64,000 nucleotides of DNA from positions 349,180 through 413,179 of the forward strand of contig CALYLW010000497.1 of the NCBI GenBank assembly GCA_944989445.1. The letters are read 5' to 3'. Made by a program: the position numbers and the translations under genes. The notes under the pieces are model-generated. The model saw only the letters and a program-made list of their open reading frames with translations. It was not told the DNA's origin and did not search any database. Source of the DNA: Ampullaceana balthica. Lineage: Eukaryota > Mollusca > Gastropoda > Lymnaeidae. The stretch's first letter is position 1. The number at the start of each line of letters is the position of its first letter. Of this stretch, positions 56,571 to 64,000 are shown piece after piece.

Positions 56571-58447
56571 GGGGCCGTCCATAAATGACGTCACGCGATT
56601 TTTGCCGATTTTTTTACTCGTCACGCGTCGTCACAAAAACTTAGACCCCCCCCCCTATACAAATACGTCACAAATCTTTGACATAGAAAAACAACAATAA
56701 AAAAAACGAAAAAAAAACACCACTTTATTTTCTATTTGAAAATAAGTATGTTTCAAACCACTTTTATTGTCATTTAAGTATTTATTATTTATTTAGTGAA
56801 GATCTACATTGTAATATCGTAACCCGCGTGAAGCAATTTTTAAAAACGTTTAACCGGCCTTCAGAAAAGGAACTGTGTTAACATCCTTAGATTATATTTT
56901 ATTTTAATGCATACAAATTAAACATTGACTTTTAATCATCACAATTAACGTCTTTGTTTAGAAAAAAAATATATTTTAAAATAACATTTTCAAAATTTAT
57001 TTTTTTAAAATCCTTCAATTGACCTACGGGCATCCTGTAAGAAAGAGGTCGGCGAACATAGGTAAATAACCTCATCTGGGGTCAAAAAGGGAATTCTTGG
57101 GGGTAATGCAGACTCATTTGGGACATATAACATCCACTACAATCCACTAGATATATTAAAATACGTCATGTGTACGTGTACGCTTGGAACATATGACCAT
57201 TATTGAACCGGTTCCTTCCAGAAAATTCATTTTTTAAAAATTTGACAACTATGTAGATTTCTTACCTATGTACTATACGAAGACATCTAAATCTACCCTA
57301 TTTTCATTTATATTGACACGAGTGACAATAATCTTAATCCTCATGACTTGTCTGTATCACATATCCTTTCTGTGATATTTAAAATTAATGCTTTACAAAC
57401 TGAGCTAAGAAGAAAAGTTGTTTTGTGCTCCTCTGGAATTGCGATGTCAAGAATTTGATGCATTCAATAAAGTTAATGAATACTTGACTCATTTTAAATG
57501 GGCTCATTTACCATTATATCTAGAACACTGCTTCTCAAACTTGTTAGTATGGCGGACCGGCAGGAATTTTTTCCATTGCATCAGGTACCGGTGCACTATT
57601 TTCCCTGAACTGACAATTTTTTCGGTCCTTTTTTTTAGAACATCTGCGGACTGGCAGCGGATGGCCCACGGACCGGCACCGGTCCGCGGACCACCACTTT
57701 GAGAAGCACTGATCTAGAAGACTAGAATGGCAAGGGGCGTTTGACCAAAAACCAATCGAACAATTATATCAAACTTTAAAACGTTTTTAATTTTCAAATA
57801 GATTCCCTCACCCCCCTTTTTTTCCCCTTTTAAAGAAAAAGGATATGCCGTGTCGTTTAGACTGAAAATATCTACACATAATCCTATTCAGATCATTTTT
57901 AGACACTTGTCATGCTTGTAAAACTCACCAGTAGCATTTGTAACGACGCTCCCCCAAATCCCCGAGTCATGTGAGCAGGACCTAGAGTCTGGGGCTTGGG
58001 GGGTGGGGGGTAACGCACACATAAACTTGTATATTTTGGCAAAAACATCAATGACTCCTGCCATGAGAGAACCAAACGGAGCTGCGGTTACATCACAAAT
58101 GCTTTGATGTCAACATCAAACGACGCAGTGTAACAATTTCATGTTATCTTGTGGATTCTCAAACTTAAGGAGTATAATTAGATTTAATTTTAATGTCTTG
58201 ATAGCTTGCGCCAACCAGCGTCTGATGGCCTGCCGACCGGCACAATAAGAAGCACTGATTTTTTTTAAAAAGTCATTAAATAAATTGTAAGCGACCAAAT
58301 ATTTGAGTGGAAGTTTTATTTAAAGTTACCCTTTTGATGTGACGTCACATTTCTTCAACCCCCCTCCCTCCCCCTCGTCACGCATCGTCACAAAAGTGTG
58401 ACCCCCCCTCCCCCCCTAGGTGCGTGACGTTATTTATGGACGGCCCC
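56571..58447 (-). mobile_element. GGGGC-ended DNA element, copy 3 (reverse), with nested MITE
   Basis: Ends GGGGCCGTCCATAAATGACG and ...TTATTTATGGACGGCCCC are bordered by TTA (56568-56570, 58448-58450). It runs opposite to copies 1 and 2. It keeps the shared frame start [20 protein letters not shown] at 57418 (+). A hAT MITE is inserted at 57526-57711. Confidence 0.9.
57526..57711. mobile_element. hAT MITE, CAGTGCTTCTCAAA family, second copy
   Basis: It has a perfect ATCTAGAA duplication (57518-57525, 57712-57719). Sister elements at 30 kb and 45 kb show the uninterrupted TCTAGATATAATG target. It is about 186 bp and in reverse orientation relative to 15089-15275. Confidence 0.93.
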
Positions 58448-58725
58448 TTATAAGAAAAGTTCCCCCAACATGCAGGTGGAATTTCGTTTCTTATCGAAGT
58501 TATCATATACTCTGTGCAGGCCCATGCGAAATGTAAGCATTGGCGTAGGGAGGGGGGCAAGGGGGGGGCATTTGCCCCCCCCCTTACATTTGAGGGGAAA
58601 AAATCATTAAAATGTCATAAAGTTGTTACAATAAAACTGAACTAAATTTCCTGAAAGTTTATTACATGGAAGACAGTTTACATTTATCAAACATAAAAAA
58701 GAATTATATCTGCAAGTATAACTGA

Positions 58726-60579
58726 TTACATAACTGATTGTTCTAAATATTCCAGTTGATTAACAATTTCTGTAACATTTTCAGCAAAAATCCGCAAGCT
58801 TTTATATTTATGTGTCCATCTAGTTTCACATAGCAAAGGAACATTTAGAATAAGTTTTCTTTGCTGATTACTTTCTCGGAAAAACACTATAATTGACTTA
58901 ATTGTTTCTATTGTGTTTCGTACAACATTCACATTATTTAAATCGTTCACAACAAGATTTAGTTTATGTGAACTGCAATGTAAAAATGCTGCTTTGGGTA
59001 TTTTTTTTCGAATTATTGCTTGGACTCCTCCTTCTTTACCTGCCATTGTAGAACATTCGTAGTATCCTTGACCAACAAGCATTGTCATATTTAATCAAAA
59101 TTATAATGAATTAGTAATGATGGTGTTGGCTAAACCTTCAGCTGTTCTATTGACAATTGTAATATATCCCAGGAATTCTTCTGTGACCATCATTTTCCCA
59201 TTTTGTTCTTAATTTTACAATCTAACACCAAGTGACATCTGCTCAATGCCTCCCGAAATGTCATTTGTCTCGTCGGCAAGTATAGAAAATGCAACTGAAT
59301 TATTTGCTTCACGAACAATGTCTTCATGCAAGAGAGACCCACAAATTTCGATTTTAGTGTTTTGCGTAGTTGCCGAGATACACTCAGCGGTTACCCGTCA
59401 AACGACCCCAGATAAAATGGCCCAGACATAACGGCCCCAGACAAATTGTTAACATTTTTTAACAAAAAAAAATAATTTTGTTTGCATTTTAAGCTTTCGT
59501 CAATTTTTTCACCCTTAAAAAAGTGGTAAAATTGTAAAAATTATTTCTTGTGACGTTATTATATTGTTTCTTGTCAACAAACAACCGTTATTGGTACCAT
59601 TTCGCGCAAAGGCTATTAAATTCCCTTTTGTGGTGTTATTATTATTGTTTATTGTTAGCTAAGCCTGACACTGAATAGGTGAGTAAAAATACAAATATAT
59701 TTGATTGTAAATTTTACTATTTGTCCATCTATTAGTCCAGGGCCGTTTTGTCAGGGCCGTTATGTCGGAACCCAATTGTCGGAGCCGTTTGTCCGGGGCG
59801 TTTTGTCGATGAACCATACTCAGCACTACAAGAACCAATTAACAAAAGATTACCAAGAACTTCATCTCCAGATTCAACACGAAACTCTAACAGTTCATAC
59901 AAATTACCATAATTTGATTCTGTTTCACGAAGTGCTAAAACATGCATGCAGAAAAATAGGATTGTATAAATGATGGGACCCAGTTGGTTGCGATTTTCTT
60001 GAATTTGTCTTCTAAATGATAAGTCCAACTGCTCATCTATAGAAACTGCTTTGGCTTCCAATAAAGCAAATAAAATTGCTTGCATCTTCATGAGAGCCTT
60101 TGTGCCATAATGTGCTTTGCAGGTTGCTACGTGCATCTTCGTTGAAATCTTTATATTTTGTACATGGTTTGATGACAAATACCCACTGAACTCATAGAAT
60201 TACTTTTTGCAGAAACAACACGCAATATTTGCAAAAGGCACCTATTAACATTTGCGAGTATACAAGCCACGGTGAATAGTCTGATAACCATGCATATCTA
60301 AAAACTAAAAACTCTGTTTCCCTCACTGTCAGCTCTAAAATCATAATTTTTATCAAGGGTCCAACAATCACGAATCAGCTGCAATTTCAACTTATTTGAA
60401 AGGTCGTATGTCCAGACATACCTTCCAATATCCAATTTAGGAAATGAATAAGTGTCAGCGACAATCAAATTAGGAACAGTTGTTTCAGTTGTGTCTGGCT
60501 GTTGAACGTGTACTGTTGTCCTCAATGCCAATGATAAGTCAGATGCTGCAGACGCCCCAAAATCTTCTAATAACGGCAT
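58726..60579 (-). pseudogene. Broken hAT (TTF-type Zn finger, DUF4371) transposase
   Basis: From the N-terminus on the minus strand: 60579-60298 holds the TTF-finger-like part (FPKLDIGRYVWTYDLSNKLK, RDCWTLDKNYDF). Region 60178-59820 holds HYGTKALMKMQAILFALLE and FFCMHVLALRETESNYGNLY. Region 59388-59200 holds SILADETNDISGGIEQMSL, with an Asp in the expected catalytic-domain setting. Region 59088-58726 holds QGYYECSTMAGKEGGVQAII and ALLHCSSHKLNLVVNDL-like sequence. The nested MITE, frameshifts and stops break it. The C-terminal dimerisation domain is missing. Confidence 0.85.
59389..59816. mobile_element. MITE, second copy of the 51700 family
   Basis: Ends GGTTACCCGTCAAACG and CGTTTTGTCGATGAACC are flanked by ACTCAGC (59382-59388, 59818-59824). 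It interrupts the hAT transposase coding region. The inner sequence matches 51700-52087, including GACAAATTGTTAACATTTTT. Confidence 0.87.
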
Positions 60580-61345
60580 TTCGGAATCCCGCGATAGGTC
60601 TACTTTTCGACTTTTTTTTTAGCCTGTAAAAAAATTTCTGATATCCATCCTTGGTAATCCTGCAGTTTGTACACGTATATTATTTCACAGCAAAATTCAA
60701 TTTTCTCGTGAGAACTTAAGTTTTTAATTTATTAAATGCATTAATAAATGTTGTATTTTAGCAATATACAGCACTAATTTGTAAGTCTTATTAATTTCTA
60801 AGGCTTTTTTCGACCCTTATTTTATACTGAACTTGAATTTAATTGAAAATTGTACCTGTATGGCATTGTCAGTTAAAATAAAAAAGTGGGGTTTTTTTTG
60901 CCTCCCCCCTGGAAAAATTCCTAGCGACGCCCATGAATGTAAGCCAAATAATAGGGGGGGCACAAATACTTTTATGAATGAGCTGCAGACGGGGCACCAG
61001 GTCTTTCCCACTGTGTCGTCTTTCAATTCGTACGGCGCTGGTTATCGGTACAACCCTTGCGAGGGGTTTCCAGTTATTGTTTGAAGATTTCTCCGATCAC
61101 TAAAACTATTCAACAAATAAATTAATTAATATTGCTAGAGGAATCAAATTTAAATAAATGCAATACAATCTTTAAGTTATTTACCCAACCCCCCCGGGGC
61201 AATTCCACCCCACCCACCCCACCACACCCCACCCCCAAATAAATAAATAAATAATGATAATAATTATAATAAAATAAAATTGATTAATTAATTACTAAAA
61301 CGAAGTATTGCCTGACAAAACCACGTGTCCCAGATATCGTACAAC

Positions 61346-61575
61346 AGTGGCGTAGCGAAGGGGGGGGGCAGGGGGGGGACATATGTCCCCGGGCGCCACG
61401 TTAGGGGGCGCTAAAATGAGTATTAAAACTCATTATTTAATTTTATTTTGATGTAAACTATTGTATCCCAAATACGTTTGCAAGATTGAATTTTGGAGCT
61501 CCGAAAATATCTTCATTACAAACCAGTTGGAAAGCATGATTTTGGCACCCCATTGAGCGTTAAGGGGCGCCATTC
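61346..61575. mobile_element. hAT-like element end (partial)
   Basis: CAGTGGCGTAGCGAAGGGGG followed by GGGGGCGCC-type motifs is a typical left end. No matching right end or target duplication is found before the next element. Confidence 0.45.
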
Positions 61576-61753
61576 TACTCATAATTAAATGGCACATCCA
61601 CAATGAAGAATTGCTGATGGCGTTTACAAAAACAACAACTTTGAGTTGCTGGGAGTGAAACTAGAGGCAAAGGCGATTCTATTAATAGAACAGACAGAGA
61701 TGACAGTAAAAGCAACCAAAATGATCAAGACAAGAAAAAGGAGTGGCTTAAAA

Positions 61754-63447
61754 CAGTGGTTCTCAACCTGTGGTCTGCCGAACACTAGTGGTCCGCGAAG
61801 ATGTGCCTGGTGGTCCGCGAGCAAAGCATGAAATTTGCGCACTGTATGATTCATCTAGAAATACTAGCAAGTAAAAGAATTAACACAGACTTAAAATATA
61901 TTTTTGGTCTTAACTAAAGAGTTTTTAAATTTTATCAAGGCTCGTCCATTAAATTCTCGTCTCTTTGATTTCTTATGTTTAAATATGAATCTTGAACATT
62001 AACAGTTACTGATGTATACTGAAGTTCGCTGGTTATCAGACTGTTTGAATAACGTGATGAAGTAAGAGAGTTTCTTGTAGAAAAAACTCAAAGCTTGTTG
62101 ATCATTTGAACCATATCTTATGGGTTGCTGTTCTGGCTTATTTGGCTGACATTTTTGAAGAACTCAATAAACCTAATTAACTCGGCAAGGAAAGCAGACA
62201 CATTTAATTACTCTCATTGAAAAGTGTCTGTTTTTACGAAAAAATCTTTATCTTTGGAAAAGAAGATTATTTCAAGGTACCTTTGACATGTTTGATCAAT
62301 TGTACGAAACCACCGAGAAACCAGAAAATGCTAAAATAAATAAATAAACTGTTGATAATTTTGATTTATGGTCATATTCAATTAATGCAGAATCAATTTA
62401 AATTATACTTTTGTGATTTTTAACGTTCAGTGGTTTTTTGTTGGTGTCCAGTCCTATTCTCGCACACATTCATCATCAGTCCCGTGACGCTGCGGTCGTT
62501 GGGGGAGCGCATGGTCACATCAACAGATAACGATCTCCACATATGCCTATTTTTAGCGGCGGGAAATAATTCATGCAATTTCATCCCTGTCCATTCATTT
62601 ATGTTATCCAGCCAGCTTTTATGTTGTCGACCTCTTCGCCGGCCCCTTTCTACAGCGCCTTGAAGAATAATTTTTGTCAGGGTATCATGTCGCAGTACAT
62701 GACCGAACCATGCCATCTTGCGTCTCTAAATTGTTGTTATGATGGTTTCTTGATGATCCGCAATAGAGTTTATTCTGTCCCAGACATATTCATTGGTATT
62801 ATGTTCTAAATAGGAGGTCTGGAGAATTTTCCTCATGCATTTTTTTCAAATGCCTGCAGCTTGCTTTCAGTGTCCACACATTCACTCATCAAATACAAAA
62901 TGAACAACATCGTAATTAAACAAATTCATTGAACTGACCAGCGATACCACTTTGAATTTGTTGCATCAGAAAGTGGGCTTAACGAAATTGTGAGTATTAC
63001 TAACTGTCTCAGCTAGCTTTTAAAATACGTTTATCCTTTGCAACTTTGTGAAAGTCGATTTTCTGCATTGCTTACAATAAAAACAAAATATCGTTCGTAC
63101 TAAAAAAATTAATATGGCAGTCTTTTTAATACAAACAACTGTTTATGACTTAAAGTTTTTTTTATAGTAAGCAAGTAGAATTAAATAAGAAGACTATGAG
63201 ACTAATATAAATGACATTTGTTCGTTACAAAAGAAAGCCTTTACAATATTGTTTTGGAGCATTCAAATCGTAGCAAATAAGTATAGTTTTACTAACTAAC
63301 ATGTATATTACTTATAGCTAGCTATATACACAGTATAATTATATTTAACTTTCCAGCACGGCAGTAACACAATTTTTAGTAGTGGTCCGTAGCTAAGACA
63401 CATATATTTCAAGTGGTTATTGAATCTCAAAAGGTTGAGAACCACTG
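61754..63447 (+). mobile_element. hAT transposon (ZBED5-like) with a LINE fragment inside
   Basis: Ends CAGTGGTTCTCAACCT and AGGTTGAGAACCACTG have an imperfect 8-bp duplication (GCTTAAAA, GCTTACAG). Plus-strand remnants of a ZBED5/SCAND3-like transposase are broken by stops. They read RPLNSRLFDFLCLNMNLEH and TEVRWLSDCLNNVM at about 61945-62060. LWKRRLFQGTFDMFDQLYE follows at about 62250, and CESRFSALLTIKTKYRS near 63050. Confidence 0.87.
62415..62890 (-). mobile_element. LINE reverse-transcriptase C-terminal fragment
   Basis: The minus strand reads TSYLEHNTNEYVWDRINSIA, a stop, then RRKMAWFGHVLRHDTLTKII, GGRRRGRQ/ERGRRRGRQHKSWLDNIN and EWTGMKLHELFPAAKNRHMW. This is the conserved end of RTE/Jockey-type RT proteins. 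It is not the same lineage as the LINE at 55 kb. It is inserted in the hAT element 61754-63447. Confidence 0.8.
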
Positions 63448-63582
63448 GCTTACAGAATGGTTAATGTCCATTTGCTGCATGTTGTGACTCTTTTTTTAAA
63501 ATCTTACTTCCCCAATCCCATTGTGGAGGGAGTAAGGTGGGGGAGAAGAATGGAGGTCACTCCTCTCACGGGCTTCCGTCGG

Positions 63583-64000
63583 TATGTCAAAGCAAGTTGG
63601 ATTCCTTTCATATGAAACAGCAGACACCGCCTCTCTTTCCTGTCTCTCTGTGATCAAACTTTTTGATCAATATGATACACTGTTAGAAAAACACCTACAA
63701 TATGCCCGAGATAATCCCGGTTCAGTATCTTATTTATCACCGGAAATCCAAAATGAATTTATCGACCTACTTACATCGACTGTAAGGAATCAGCTGTTGA
63801 GTGAAATCAGAAAAAACATGTACTACGGTATCTTACTTGACTCAACACTCGATCTAGGACACCGGGAACAGTTTTCTCAAGTCATCAGATTTGTGTATGT
63901 GGATTTTCAAACTAAAATAGTAACGATCAAAGAATCATTTTTAGGTTTTGTACAGATACATTCCAAAGACGCTGCAAACCTGCTTGAAAGAGTTATCGTA
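63583..64000 (+). CDS. hAT transposase (DUF4371/ZMYM1-like), open to window edge
   Basis: A plus-strand frame opens after a TAA near 63534, has its first ATG at 63583 and runs without a stop to the last base (139 codons). It reads GFLSYETADTASLSCLSVIK, FDQYDTLLEKHLQYARDNPG, SYLSPEIQNEFIDLLTSTVR, MYYGILLDSTLDLGHREQFS and FVYVDFQTKIVTIKESFLGF. This matches the first part of the DUF4371/hAT catalytic domain, with the Asp of LLDSTLD in the usual place. Unlike the other hAT copies it is undamaged as far as it can be read. It could be part of a young element or a domesticated ZMYM1-like gene; the rest lies outside the window. Confidence 0.78.

Larger units (their letters stand above)
58538..60935 (-). 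mobile_element. hAT transposon (2.4 kb), DUF4371-type
   Basis: Ends CATTGGCGTAGGGAGG and CCTAGCGACGCCCATG are flanked by a perfect AATGTAAG duplication (58530-58537, 60936-60943). The minus strand carries a transposase in recognisable order. It has a nested MITE at 59389-59816. Confidence 0.92.

Overview
This is a stretch of an AT-rich animal nuclear genome: long introns with GT-AG borders, WD-repeat and ciliary genes, and several layers of transposons. The repeat types and gene styles fit a lophotrochozoan, probably a mollusc; that placement is inference. No bacterial-type operon, CRISPR array or replication origin is visible.

Five host genes can be reconstructed by joining exons whose phases agree. 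(1) 1-31469 (+): the 3' two-thirds of CC2D2A, the ciliary transition-zone protein, in 28 exons (1147 residues in the window, stop at 31467). (2) 11536-13985 (-): a three-exon, 450-residue gene of unknown family lying inside a CC2D2A intron on the opposite strand. (3) 32723-36122 (-): PSMG3, a proteasome assembly chaperone, in four short exons. (4) 36480-40831 (+): TMEM14C-like mitochondrial membrane protein in four exons, head-to-head with PSMG3 across about 360 bp. (5) 46675-52585 (-): PAK1IP1/Mak11-like WD40 ribosome-biogenesis factor in ten exons. TMEM14C and PAK1IP1 are also neighbours on human chromosome 6, so this pair looks like ancient microsynteny. The genes alternate in orientation: CC2D2A converges with PSMG3, PSMG3 diverges from TMEM14C, and TMEM14C converges with PAK1IP1.

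Introns and intergenic DNA are packed with mobile elements, many bounded by 8-bp target duplications readable by eye (hAT elements and hAT MITEs). There is also a compact piggyBac element (TTAA borders) and three copies of a long GGGGC-ended element with 3-bp target duplications. Other repeats are a solo-LTR-like insertion, tRNA-derived SINEs, and a truncated CR1/L2-like LINE whose 3' tail matches the SINE tail. Nested insertions and empty sites in sister copies give a relative order of events. From 52.6 kb to the end the sequence is almost entirely repeats. It ends inside an open hAT (DUF4371-type) transposase frame at 63583-64000.

Four tandem arrays sit in CC2D2A introns. The most striking (5012-6189) is built from a 31-bp unit that copies the end of the preceding exon together with its 5' splice site, so the intron starts with roughly 38 tandem donor-like sequences. 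Calls rest on reading the sequence alone; no searches were run.
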